Program-made: the position numbers and the translations under genes
Shown: piece after piece, positions 50,436-59,085 of the stretch
Position numbering within the stretch: the stretch's first letter is position 1
How the letters are laid out: every line of letters begins with the position of its first letter
Source of the DNA: Dyella_B sp035690825
Lineage (GTDB): Bacteria > Pseudomonadota > Gammaproteobacteria > Xanthomonadales > Rhodanobacteraceae
Direction: 5' to 3'
Assembly: GCF_051954575.1 (NCBI RefSeq)
Contig: NZ_JBQCHP010000026.1
Location: 5,866 to 69,865, forward strand
DNA: 64,000 bases
Notes under the pieces: model-generated
Told to the model about the DNA's origin: nothing
Seen by the model: the letters and a program-made list of their open reading frames with translations, nothing else
Databases searched by the model: none

Positions 50436-52226
50436 ATGGAACTGATCCGCAATTTCTCCATCATCGCCCATATCGATCACGGCAAATCGACACTTGCCGA
50501 CCGCATCATCCAGATCTGCGGTGGACTTGCCGAGCGCGAGATGGAAGCCCAGGTGCTGGACAGCAATCCGATCGAGCGCGAGCGCGGCATCACTATCAAG
50601 GCGCAGTCGGTGTCGCTGCCGTACAAGGCACGCGACGGCAAGACCTACCAGCTCAATTTCATCGACACGCCCGGCCACGTCGACTTTTCTTACGAAGTCA
50701 GCCGTTCGCTGGCTGCATGCGAAGGCGCGCTGCTGGTGGTGGATGCGGCCCAGGGTGTGGAAGCGCAATCGGTCGCCAACTGCTACACCGCGGTGGAGCA
50801 GGGGTTGGAAGTGGTGCCCGTGCTCAACAAGATCGATCTGCCCACCGCCGATCCGGAAAAAGTGAAGGGCGAAATCGAAGCCGTGATCGGCATCGACGCT
50901 ACCGATGCAGTCTCGGTCAGTGCCAAGACCGGCCAAAACGTGGTCGAAGTGCTCGAAGCGATCGTCGCGCGCATTCCGCCGCCGAAGCCGCGCGATACCG
51001 ATCGCCTGCAGGCGTTGATCATCGATTCCTGGTTCGACAATTACCTCGGCGTGGTCTCGCTGGTGCGCGTGATGCAGGGCGAGATCAAGCCCGGCGACAA
51101 GCTGCAGGTGATGTCCACCGGCCGCGCGCACGAAGTGAGCGAAGTGGGCGTGTTCACGCCCAAACGCAAGAAGCTGGAAAAACTTTCCGCCGGCGAGGTG
51201 GGCTGGATCACCGCCTCCATCAAGGACGTGCACGGCGCGCCGGTCGGCGACACGCTGACCCTGGCAGGCAAGCCCGCGCCGCATCCGCTGCCGGGTTTCC
51301 AGACCATGCAGCCGCGCGTGTTCGCCGGCCTGTTCCCGGTCGCGGCCGACGATTATCCCGCGCTGCGAGAGGCGCTGGACAAGCTTCGCCTCAACGACGC
51401 CGCGCTGTTCTTCGAACCGGAAAGCTCCGAAGCGATGGGCTTCGGTTTCCGCTGCGGCTTCCTCGGCATGCTGCACATGGAAATCGTGCAGGAGCGCCTG
51501 GAGCGCGAATACGATCTGGACCTGATCACCACCGCGCCGACCGTCGTGTACGAAGTGCTCAAGACCGGCGGCGAGGTGATCAGGCTCGACAATCCCGCGC
51601 ACTTGCCGCCCTCGACGCAGATCGAGGAAATCCGCGAGCCGATCATCGTCGCCAACATCCTCACGCCGCCGGATTACATCGGCAACATCATCACGCTGTG
51701 CGAAGAGAAGCGCGGCGTGCAGCGTTCCATCCAGTATCTGGCCACGCAGGTGCAGATCAGCTACGAGCTGCCCCTGGCCGAAGTGGTGCTGGATTTCTTC
51801 GACAAACTCAAGTCGGTGTCGCGCGGCTACGCCTCGATGGATTACCACCTGGAGCGCTTCGATGCCGGCCCGTTCGTGCGCGTGGACGTGCTCATCAACG
51901 GCGATCGCGTCGACGCGCTCAGCCTGATCGTACATCGCAGCCAGGCCGACCGCCGCGGCCGCGACCTGGTCGAGCGCATGAAGGATCTGATCCCGCGCCA
52001 GCAGTTCGATGTCGCCATCCAGGCCGCGGTCGGCGCGCAGATCATCGCGCGCTCCACGGTGAAGGCTTTGCGCAAGAACGTCCTCGCCAAATGCTACGGT
52101 GGCGACGTCAGCCGCAAGAAGAAGCTGCTGGAAAAGCAGAAAGAAGGCAAGAAACGCATGAAGCAGGTCGGTCGGGTCGAGATTCCGCAGGAAGCCTTCC
52201 TCGCCGTGCTCAAAGTGGATAAATAG
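50436..52226 (+). CDS. lepA: Translation elongation factor 4 (LepA)
   Basis: A 596-aa translational GTPase. G1 AHIDHGKST is at residues 11-19, G3 DTPGHVDF follows, and G4 NKIDLPTAD lies near 130. EF-G-like domains II, III and V and the LepA-specific C-terminal domain complete the protein, including GGDVSRKKKLLEKQKEGKKR with core SRKKKLLEKQKEGKK. Length equals the family norm (about 598). lepB follows 12 bases later, the conserved lepA-lepB-rnc-era-recO order. Confidence 0.98.
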   Translation: MELIRNFSIIAHIDHGKSTLADRIIQICGGLAEREMEAQVLDSNPIERERGITIKAQSVSLPYKARDGKTYQLNFIDTPGHVDFSYEVSRSLAACEGALLVVDAAQGVEAQSVANCYTAVEQGLEVVPVLNKIDLPTADPEKVKGEIEAVIGIDATDAVSVSAKTGQNVVEVLEAIVARIPPPKPRDTDRLQALIIDSWFDNYLGVVSLVRVMQGEIKPGDKLQVMSTGRAHEVSEVGVFTPKRKKLEKLSAGEVGWITASIKDVHGAPVGDTLTLAGKPAPHPLPGFQTMQPRVFAGLFPVAADDYPALREALDKLRLNDAALFFEPESSEAMGFGFRCGFLGMLHMEIVQERLEREYDLDLITTAPTVVYEVLKTGGEVIRLDNPAHLPPSTQIEEIREPIIVANILTPPDYIGNIITLCEEKRGVQRSIQYLATQVQISYELPLAEVVLDFFDKLKSVSRGYASMDYHLERFDAGPFVRVDVLINGDRVDALSLIVHRSQADRRGRDLVERMKDLIPRQQFDVAIQAAVGAQIIARSTVKALRKNVLAKCYGGDVSRKKKLLEKQKEGKKRMKQVGRVEIPQEAFLAVLKVDK

Positions 52227-52238
52227 CGGAGCCAACGC

Positions 52239-53138
52239 ATGGATTTTGATTTTTCGGCCATTCTGCTCACCCTCACCGTCCTGTTCGGTGTGGTGTGGGG
52301 TCTTGATCGCTTGTTCCTGTACAGCAAGCGCAAGGCGCGCTTCGCTGCGGCGGGCGAGGAATACCGCGATCCAGCTCCAGTGGATTGGGCGCGCTCGCTG
52401 TTTCCGGTGATCTTCGTGGTGTTGCTGCTGCGTTCGTTCGTCGCCGAGCCGTTCCGCATTCCCTCCGGTTCGATGATGCCGACGCTGGACGTGGGCGATT
52501 TCATTCTGGTCAACAAATTCGCCTATGGCCTGCGCCTGCCGGCGTTCAACAACAAGGTGGTGAGCATCGGCGAGCCCAAGCGCGGCGATGTGGTGGTGTT
52601 TCGTTTCCCTGGCTACATCTGCCAGGACGACAACGGCAAGACGGTCCGCAGCGGCGATATCACCTGCGCCGATCCGCATGCGCCGATCGCCAGCCAGAAC
52701 TGGATCAAGCGCGTGGTCGGCCTCCCGGGCGACACCTTGGAAGTGCACGATAGCCAGATCGTGATCAACGGCAAGCCCGTAATCGACACTCAGATCGGCC
52801 CGTTCAAGGGCAACCCCGCGCGGCAGGAAGACAACGAGCTGCTGTACTACAACGCCTCCATCTGGAGCGAGCAGCTCGGTTCGGTCAATCACCTGATCGC
52901 GCGCATGCCGGCGCGCGGTCCGACGCCGCCGATTCCCAACAGCCGCGTTCCGGCGGTGGTGCCGCCCAACTGCTACATCGTCATGGGCGACGACCGCGAG
53001 AACAGCGAAGACAGTCGCTGGTGGGGCTGCCTGCCGGAAGAGAACCTGGTCGGCAAGGCCTTCATGATCTGGTTCAGCTGGAAGGGCTGGGGCACCGGCA
53101 GCGTGGATTTCCGCCGCATCGGCACCGTCATCCATTGA
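52239..53138 (+). CDS. lepB: Signal peptidase I
   Basis: A 299-aa membrane protease that removes signal peptides of Sec and Tat substrates. Two N-terminal transmembrane segments (about 5-27 and 52-68) precede the catalytic part. The nucleophile Ser78 lies in IPSGSMMPTL and the base Lys157 in NWIKRVVGLPGD. The C-terminal box GDDRENSEDSR is present. This is the main lepB, placed between lepA and rnc; a shorter paralogue is at 31472-32170. Confidence 0.97.
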   Translation: MDFDFSAILLTLTVLFGVVWGLDRLFLYSKRKARFAAAGEEYRDPAPVDWARSLFPVIFVVLLLRSFVAEPFRIPSGSMMPTLDVGDFILVNKFAYGLRLPAFNNKVVSIGEPKRGDVVVFRFPGYICQDDNGKTVRSGDITCADPHAPIASQNWIKRVVGLPGDTLEVHDSQIVINGKPVIDTQIGPFKGNPARQEDNELLYYNASIWSEQLGSVNHLIARMPARGPTPPIPNSRVPAVVPPNCYIVMGDDRENSEDSRWWGCLPEENLVGKAFMIWFSWKGWGTGSVDFRRIGTVIH

Positions 53139-53257
53139 TGTCTACGTTGGCCGAATCGTGAACATGTCCCTGGCGATGCGTGCGTGGACCGGGCAAAGTA
53201 TGCGTATCGGGTTTAGCTTCGGAACAGGGGCCGCGCCGGCGGCATAGCGAGGGGACA

Positions 53258-53644
53258 ATGAAATCCAAACAGTCGGGCATCACGCTCATCGGCTTTATCA
53301 TTGTGTTGGCCGTGGCGGGCTTTTTTGCCTATATGGCGATGAAGCTGGTGCCGGCCTATACCGAATATGCCGGCGTGGTCAAAGCCATGAATCAGATCGG
53401 CACCGAAGGCGTGGACGGCAAGACGCTGGACCAGGTTCGCCGCGATCTGCTGTTCAAGCTCGGCTTCCAGTACGTCGACGACGCCACCATCAGCCCGAAG
53501 GACATCACTATGGGGCAGGGCCCCAAGGGCAACGAGCTGCGCGTGAGCTATGACAAGGACGTACCGTTCATGTACAACGTCGATTTCCTGATCCATTTCG
53601 AAAAGAGCGTGCCCGTGGCGGGCAATGTCGCTCCACCGCAATAA
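53258..53644 (+). CDS. DUF4845 family membrane protein
   Basis: A 128-aa protein with one N-terminal hydrophobic helix (about 7-27). Its start MKSKQSGITLIGFIIVLAV resembles a type IV pilin N-terminus, though the Glu at position 5 of the mature protein is replaced by Gly. The rest is a small periplasmic domain ending in PFMYNVDFLIHFEKS. It lies between lepB and rnc, the fixed place for DUF4845 in many gammaproteobacteria. Function unknown; a link to signal peptidase or envelope assembly is only contextual. Confidence 0.85.
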   Translation: MKSKQSGITLIGFIIVLAVAGFFAYMAMKLVPAYTEYAGVVKAMNQIGTEGVDGKTLDQVRRDLLFKLGFQYVDDATISPKDITMGQGPKGNELRVSYDKDVPFMYNVDFLIHFEKSVPVAGNVAPPQ

Positions 53645-53646
53645 CA

Positions 53647-54306
53647 GTGGAATTGCCCTATCACTTTCGCGATCCCTCGCTGGCCGCACTTGCGCTGACG
53701 CATCGCAGTGCGGGCAAACCCAACAATGAGCGCATGGAGTTTCTCGGCGACGCCCTGCTCGGGGCGATCGTCGCCGAGATGCTCTACGAGACCCACCCCA
53801 AGGCGGCCGAAGGCGACATGTCGCGCCTACGCGCGCAACTGGTGAATGGGCAGGCGCTGGCGGCGGTGGCACGCGAGCTTGAACTGGGCGATCGCCTGAA
53901 ACTCGGTTCGGGCGAACTCAAGAGCGGCGGTTTCCGGCGTGATTCCATCCTCGCCGACGCATTCGAAGCGTTGATCGCGGCGGTTTACCTGGACGGCGGC
54001 TTCGAAGCCTGCAGTACCTTCGTGCGCACGCTGTTCAACGATCGCGTCGCGGCCCTGCCGCGCGCCTCCAAGGACGCCAAGACCCGGCTGCAGGAGTGGC
54101 TGCAGGCACAAGGCTGGCCGCTGCCGCAATACGATCTGGTGGCCGCCGAAGGCGAAGAGCATGCGCGCATTTTCGAGGTGAACTGCGTCATCGTCGAGCC
54201 CATGCCGGTGATCGCGGCAGGGCGCGGCAGCAGCCGGCGGCTGGCCGAGCAGGACGCCGCCGAAGTGGTGCTGGCCCGCCTGACCGTGGCCCAGGAAGCA
54301 CCGTGA
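53647..54306 (+). CDS. rnc: Ribonuclease III
   Basis: A 219-aa double-strand RNA endonuclease for rRNA and mRNA processing. The signature NERMEFLGDALLG is at about residues 27-39. The second catalytic acid lies in LADAFEALIAAVYLDGG. The C-terminal dsRNA-binding domain (about 150-217) has KTRLQEWLQAQGWPLPQY and SSRRLAEQDAAEVVL. The start is GTG, two bases after the DUF4845 stop. Confidence 0.97.
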   Translation: MELPYHFRDPSLAALALTHRSAGKPNNERMEFLGDALLGAIVAEMLYETHPKAAEGDMSRLRAQLVNGQALAAVARELELGDRLKLGSGELKSGGFRRDSILADAFEALIAAVYLDGGFEACSTFVRTLFNDRVAALPRASKDAKTRLQEWLQAQGWPLPQYDLVAAEGEEHARIFEVNCVIVEPMPVIAAGRGSSRRLAEQDAAEVVLARLTVAQEAP

Positions 54307-54431
54307 TCCACCCGGCCGGATCGCACCGTCTCCACGCCTGATTTTTTTTGCATGGCGACGCCGCGCGTAGTGGCGTTCGCGCGCGCGCGGCGCCATGCTT
54401 GTCCCCGACTACGAACGAGTACCTGCGCATC

Positions 54432-55367
54432 ATGAACGACCAACGCGACGCCACCGTCGAAAACGCACTGCCGCATCCGGATTACCGCTGCGGCTTCGTG
54501 GCGCTGGTCGGCCGGCCGAACGTCGGCAAGTCGACCTTGCTCAACGCCTTGATCGGCTTTCGCCTATCGATCGTCAGTCCGCGTCCGCAAACCACGCGCC
54601 ATCGAATCCTCGGCATCGCCTCCAGCGAAGCCGGGCAGGTGCTGTACGTGGATACGCCCGGCTTGCACCGCGGCGCCAAGCGGGCGATGAACCGCAGCCT
54701 CAACCGTGCCGTGCATTCCGCGCTCAGCGAAGTGGAGCTGGCGGTGCAGGTGATCGAGGCCGGACGCTGGACCGACGAAGACGAGGCGCTGTACGAGGCG
54801 CTCGGCGAACAGAGCATCCCGCGCCTGCTGGCCATCAACAAGGTGGACCTCAGCAAGGACAAGACGACGTTGCTCCCGTTCGTGGCCGAGCTGGCCCAGA
54901 AGCACAGTTTCGAGGCCATCCACTACGTCAGCGCGTTGAAACGCAAAGGCCTGGACGCGCTCACCCAGGACATTCTCGCGCGCCTGCCGGTGCGCGCACC
55001 GGTGTTCGGTGAAGACGAGATCACCGATCGCAGCGAACGCTTCCTCGCCGCGGAAATGGTGCGCGAGCAATTGATGCTGCGCCTGAATCAAGAGTTGCCG
55101 TATGCGACCACGGTGGAGATCGAGCAGTTCAAAGACCGTCCCGACGGCGTCGCGGAAATCCATGCCGTGATCTGGGTGGAACGCGAAGGGCAGAAAGCCA
55201 TCGTCATCGGTCAGGGCGGTGAGCAATTGAAAGCCATCGGCAGCGGCGCGCGCCGCCACATGGAGCGGATGTTCGAGCGCAAGGTCTTCCTGCGGCTATG
55301 GGTGAAGGTGCGCGAAGGCTGGGCAGACGACGAATCGATGTTGAAGCAGTTCGGCTATACCGAATAG
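54432..55367 (+). CDS. era: GTPase Era
   Basis: A 311-aa GTPase needed for 16S rRNA maturation and 30S assembly. G1 GRPNVGKS is at residues 27-34, G3 DTPGLHRG and G4 NKVDLSKD follow. The C-terminal KH domain (about 230-305) contains RPDGVAEIHAVIWVERE and VIGQGGEQLKAIG. The ATG at 54432 is chosen for family fit; the ribosome site is weak and an in-frame ATG at 54348 would add 28 unlikely residues. Confidence 0.96.
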   Translation: MNDQRDATVENALPHPDYRCGFVALVGRPNVGKSTLLNALIGFRLSIVSPRPQTTRHRILGIASSEAGQVLYVDTPGLHRGAKRAMNRSLNRAVHSALSEVELAVQVIEAGRWTDEDEALYEALGEQSIPRLLAINKVDLSKDKTTLLPFVAELAQKHSFEAIHYVSALKRKGLDALTQDILARLPVRAPVFGEDEITDRSERFLAAEMVREQLMLRLNQELPYATTVEIEQFKDRPDGVAEIHAVIWVEREGQKAIVIGQGGEQLKAIGSGARRHMERMFERKVFLRLWVKVREGWADDESMLKQFGYTE

Positions 55368-55409
55368 CGTTCCAAACGGAACCGGCATCCTCGAACCTTC
55401 TGAGCCGCC

Positions 55410-56120
55410 ATGCTCATCGAGCAACAGCCCGCCTACGTCCTGCACTCGCGCCCTTACCGGGAAACCTCGTTGTTGCTCGAATGCCTGACCCGCGAGCATG
55501 GGCGCCTGGGTGTGGTGGCGCGCGGCGTGCGCAGTCAGCGCGGCCGCCTGCAGCGCTCGCAACTGGAGCCGTTCCAGCCGTTGGCGCTGGATCTGCAACT
55601 GCGCGGCGAACTGGCCACCCTGCGCAACGCCGAATCCACCGCGGCGCCGCTGCGGTTGCAAGGCGATGCGGGGCTGGCCGGTTTGTACGTCAACGAATTG
55701 GTGGTGCGGCTCACCGAACGGCAGGACCCGCATCCGGCGCTTTATCACGCCTATGCGCAAACCCTTGCACGCCTGGCGAGCGGCGAATCCCTGGCGTGGC
55801 ATTTGCGGCGTTTCGAGCGCGATCTGCTCGGCGCGCTGGGCTATGCCCTGCAGCTCGATGTCGAGGCCGATACCGGCCAAGCGCTGCAGCCGGAGGCGCT
55901 GTACGCCTATCGTGCGGAACATGGCGCGGTGCGATGCACTCCCAACGAGCCGAATGTGCTGCGCGGTGAAGACCTGCTCGCGCTGCGCGACGATCGCATG
56001 CCCACCGCGCAAGGCTTGCATGCGCTGCGCGGCATGATGCGAGAGTTGATCCGCTTCCATCTCGGTGGTGTGGAACTGCGCGCGTGGCGGGTCTTGCGCG
56101 GTGCGCTTACGCGCCGGTGA
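55410..56120 (+). CDS. recO: DNA repair protein RecO
   Basis: A 236-aa recombination mediator that helps load RecA with RecF and RecR. The N-terminal OB fold has PAYVLHSRPYRETSLLLE and GVVARGVRSQRGRLQ. A helical domain follows with AGLYVNELVVRLTERQDPHP, core YVNELVVRL, and then FERDLLGALGYALQLD. The zinc-finger Cys residues of some family members are absent, as in E. coli. Length is typical. Confidence 0.94.
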   Translation: MLIEQQPAYVLHSRPYRETSLLLECLTREHGRLGVVARGVRSQRGRLQRSQLEPFQPLALDLQLRGELATLRNAESTAAPLRLQGDAGLAGLYVNELVVRLTERQDPHPALYHAYAQTLARLASGESLAWHLRRFERDLLGALGYALQLDVEADTGQALQPEALYAYRAEHGAVRCTPNEPNVLRGEDLLALRDDRMPTAQGLHALRGMMRELIRFHLGGVELRAWRVLRGALTRR

Positions 56121-56151
56121 CTCGCGTATGTGGTAACCCAACCTACGACGG

Positions 56152-56889
56152 CTACGTTACCGAGAGTGCCTCGATGGTCTGCTGCACCGAGCGCCGAAAC
56201 GCCGCCAAGGGCAACATCGCCCCGCGGTGCTCCAGTTTCAGATGCTGCTGCAACGAAACGATGTGCTCCGAGAGCGACGCCGCGCCGCAGAACCCGCACG
56301 ATGAGCGCAGTTTGTGCAGGCGCGCTTCCAGCGCCTTGGTATCCGCGCTCAGCTCATCCAGTTCCCCGCAAAGGTTCAACAGTTCCTGCCGAAACAAGCC
56401 GCGCAGCGCCTGCACCACTGCCGGCGTGCCGCTGGTATTCAAGGCCAGGCTATCGTCCAGCACGGGCAGATGGCGATGGCTGGAGGTGGCCAAGGCGAGA
56501 ATTTCGCGCAGATCCTGCAGCGTGCACGGCTTGGGCAGCACAGCGTGGAAGCCCGCTGCAAGCAAGGCCTGCTGCGCGTCGGTATCCAGCTCCGCGCTGC
56601 TGGCGACGGCGGGGCTGTAGACCGAGCGTGCGTGCTGGTCGTTGCGCAGGTAATTGAGGATTTCGACGGCACCGCCATCGGGCATGCGGCAATCCAGCAC
56701 CAGCAGGTCGAAGGGTTCGTCGCGGGTCAGCGCTTGCGCCTCGCTGCCGCTGGCGGCGAGCGCCACGCGTGCGCCGAACTGGCGAAAGGCGTCGCCGAGA
56801 AAGCAGCGCGTGGGCGCATCGTCATCGGCCACTAGCACATAGGGCTCGGTAGCAGAAACGGGGAGGGTGTTGTCTAGCGGGTACGGCAT
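56152..56889 (-). CDS. Orphan REC-Hpt phosphorelay protein
   Basis: A 245-aa cytosolic protein with a receiver domain (about 15-135): acidic pocket ADDDAP, phospho-acceptor Asp66 in LLVLDCRMPDG, and Lys120 in VLPKPC. It is followed by a histidine phosphotransfer domain (about 155-240) with His192 in LHKLRSSCGFCGA. No histidine kinase or DNA-binding output is adjacent. It could relay phosphate from a hybrid kinase elsewhere. It is divergent from the YdbH-like gene, starts 48 bases apart. Confidence 0.88.
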   Translation of the reverse strand: MPYPLDNTLPVSATEPYVLVADDDAPTRCFLGDAFRQFGARVALAASGSEAQALTRDEPFDLLVLDCRMPDGGAVEILNYLRNDQHARSVYSPAVASSAELDTDAQQALLAAGFHAVLPKPCTLQDLREILALATSSHRHLPVLDDSLALNTSGTPAVVQALRGLFRQELLNLCGELDELSADTKALEARLHKLRSSCGFCGAASLSEHIVSLQQHLKLEHRGAMLPLAAFRRSVQQTIEALSVT

Positions 56890-56937
56890 AGTCCTGTGTC
56901 CGTATCGTTCAGCTTAGTTTGGCAGAATGATCCTTCC

Positions 56938-58953
56938 ATGTTGTCCTTCCGCCGCCCGCTTGCTGTCTGTGCCTTCTGGACCCTGTTGTGGGCTGTGCCC
57001 GCGTGGGCCAACACCGTCGTGGTCGCCAAGCGCATCGACGTACCGGGCGCCAGCCTACAGGACGTGCATGCGCAGCTCGCGCCCGGCACGGTGCAGGATA
57101 CCGTGCAGCTTAGCCTGCACGCCGGCAAGGCGGACATCCCTGCGCTCGGCTGGCGCAAGGTCGGCATGACGATCAACGGCAACCTGCGTCGCGATGCCCA
57201 GTTGCGCTGGATCTTCGATGGCACCGTGCAGCTCAGTGGCGCGCCGGGCGGCGCGCTGGGCAACGGCACGATGAGCTGGATGGTGGATGCCTCCGCCAAC
57301 ACGCTGGAGATCACCGCCGAACAGGGCGCGGCGCGCATCGATGCCGCGTTTCCGCTCGACCAGACCACGCACGCACAGATCAATCTGCGCAACCTGCCGG
57401 CGGGCTGGTTGCAGGGTTTGCTGGCAACCGTGTGGCCGGCGCGCGTGTCGGGCGGAAAGATCGATGCCGATCTCGCGCTGGACGTTCGCGACGAAGGTTT
57501 TCAATCCTCCGGCGACGTCACCTTTGCCGAACTCAAGTACGCCACGCCTGCCGGCAATCTCGCGGCCCAGGGCTTGAACGGGCACGCGCGTTTCTCGCTG
57601 GATGGCAGCGCGCATCCGGCGCAGCTGGCCTTGAATGGCAGCCTGCATGGCGGCGACCTGCAGATGGGGCCGGTGTTGGCCAAGCTTCCCGCGCACGAGG
57701 TGGTGGTGGATCTCGCCGCCAGTTCCGAACATGGTGGTCTCGCCATCAGTCGCCTGCGCATGGACGACGTCGATGCGCTGCAGATGGAAGGCGCGCTGGC
57801 GATCGACGCCAAGGGCAATCTGCAAAAACTTCGGCTGGATCATTTCCAGGCGCATTTTCCTGCCGCCTACGACCGCTACGGCCAACCATGGCTGGATGAG
57901 CTGACTGAATCGCACCCGCAGATCGCCGGCCAGCTCGATGGCCGTGTCGACTACGCCGGCGAGAGCCTGCGCAACTTCGCCTTCCATACCGATGGGCTGG
58001 ACGTGGCCGGTGGCTCGGGCCAATGGCAAGCGAACGGGCTGCGCGGTGAATTGGACTGGTCGTCGCAGGGCGAAAAAGCCACCACCACAGTGGCATGGAA
58101 TCAGTTGACCCTGCGCCAGTTCGTGTGGGGACCGACGCAATCGCGCTGGCGCAGCCGCGACGGCCTGCTCAGCCTGCAGGCGCCGCTGTCGCTGCCGACC
58201 TGGAAAGGCCAGACCCGTCTGGCGCGGCTCGACTGGCGGCCGGCGGCGGCCAAAGGCGAACGCATCGATCTGGCCGCCGACGTGCAGGGTGTGGACCTCA
58301 ACGCCATCAACCAGGCCTTGGGCTGGCAGCCGTTCCCCGGCACGCTGGACGGCAGCATCTCCGCCATCCATTGGACCGGCGATCGCTATGCGCTGGAAGG
58401 CCAGCTCACTGCCAAGGCGTTCGGCGGCAGCGCCGCGATCGATCACATCACGGTGCAGCAGCCGTTGAGCAGCGCGCCGGCATGGGGCGGTGACGTAACG
58501 CTGCATCAGATCGATCTCGCACCGCTGGCCGATACCTTCAACTTCGGCGCCATGAGCGGGCACCTGGACGGCAGCATCAACGGCTTGCAACTGGTCGGCG
58601 GTACGCCGGTGGCGTTCAAGGCGTCCTTGCTGGCGCAGGGCGGCGGACGCATCAGCCTGCGCGCGGCCAACAATCTTTCCGTCGTCACCGGCGGCAATCC
58701 GGCCAGCGGTCTGCAGGGAGCGGTGATGAAGCTGTTCAAGGCCGCGAGCTACAAGCGCATGGGCCTGGACATCAGCCTGCAGAACGGCGTCTGCGCGCTG
58801 AGCGGACTGGACGGCGACGCCAGCGGCTATTCGATCGTCGAGGGTTCCGGCCTGCCGTACCTGCACGTCACCGGCACGCAGAACCGGATCGACTGGCCAT
58901 TGCTGATCAGGCGCCTGAAGACGGCCACCCAGGGCGCCGTCGCCGAGCGTTAA
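56938..58953 (+). CDS. Exported YdbH/AsmA-like envelope protein
   Basis: A 671-aa protein with a signal peptide or anchor (about residues 5-22, ending VPAWA). The rest is a long run of amphipathic beta-strands with repeated DG/GxL turns, as in AsmA-type proteins that span the periplasm and conduct phospholipids between membranes. The C-terminal section, with QGGGRISLRAANNLS and SLQNGVCALSGLDGD, fits the YdbH C-terminal domain. It lacks a recognisable partner lipoprotein (YnbE-type) nearby. Assignment is by pattern, not a firm family match. Confidence 0.6.
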   Translation: MLSFRRPLAVCAFWTLLWAVPAWANTVVVAKRIDVPGASLQDVHAQLAPGTVQDTVQLSLHAGKADIPALGWRKVGMTINGNLRRDAQLRWIFDGTVQLSGAPGGALGNGTMSWMVDASANTLEITAEQGAARIDAAFPLDQTTHAQINLRNLPAGWLQGLLATVWPARVSGGKIDADLALDVRDEGFQSSGDVTFAELKYATPAGNLAAQGLNGHARFSLDGSAHPAQLALNGSLHGGDLQMGPVLAKLPAHEVVVDLAASSEHGGLAISRLRMDDVDALQMEGALAIDAKGNLQKLRLDHFQAHFPAAYDRYGQPWLDELTESHPQIAGQLDGRVDYAGESLRNFAFHTDGLDVAGGSGQWQANGLRGELDWSSQGEKATTTVAWNQLTLRQFVWGPTQSRWRSRDGLLSLQAPLSLPTWKGQTRLARLDWRPAAAKGERIDLAADVQGVDLNAINQALGWQPFPGTLDGSISAIHWTGDRYALEGQLTAKAFGGSAAIDHITVQQPLSSAPAWGGDVTLHQIDLAPLADTFNFGAMSGHLDGSINGLQLVGGTPVAFKASLLAQGGGRISLRAANNLSVVTGGNPASGLQGAVMKLFKAASYKRMGLDISLQNGVCALSGLDGDASGYSIVEGSGLPYLHVTGTQNRIDWPLLIRRLKTATQGAVAER

Positions 58954-59085
58954 GCGGGCGCGGCAAGCGTGCGCACCGCCGCTGGTATCATGGGCGGCCA
59001 GCCGGGCCGGCGAGGCCTTGAGTCCTTCCCTTTGCGCGTTTGCCGGGTCGCTGCGATCCAGGCGCGCCACACCCCAAGAGTGCCG

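Noticed and set aside
50283..53135. Open frame of about 950 codons antisense to lepA and lepB
   Set aside because: Both lepA and lepB are certain on the + strand; the antisense frame has no domain and is His/Arg-rich.
56132..56147. Full copy of the TTGGGGT repeat after recO
   Set aside because: Only AACCCAACCTACG is present, a degenerate half; kept as a hint in the repeat finding but not as a feature.
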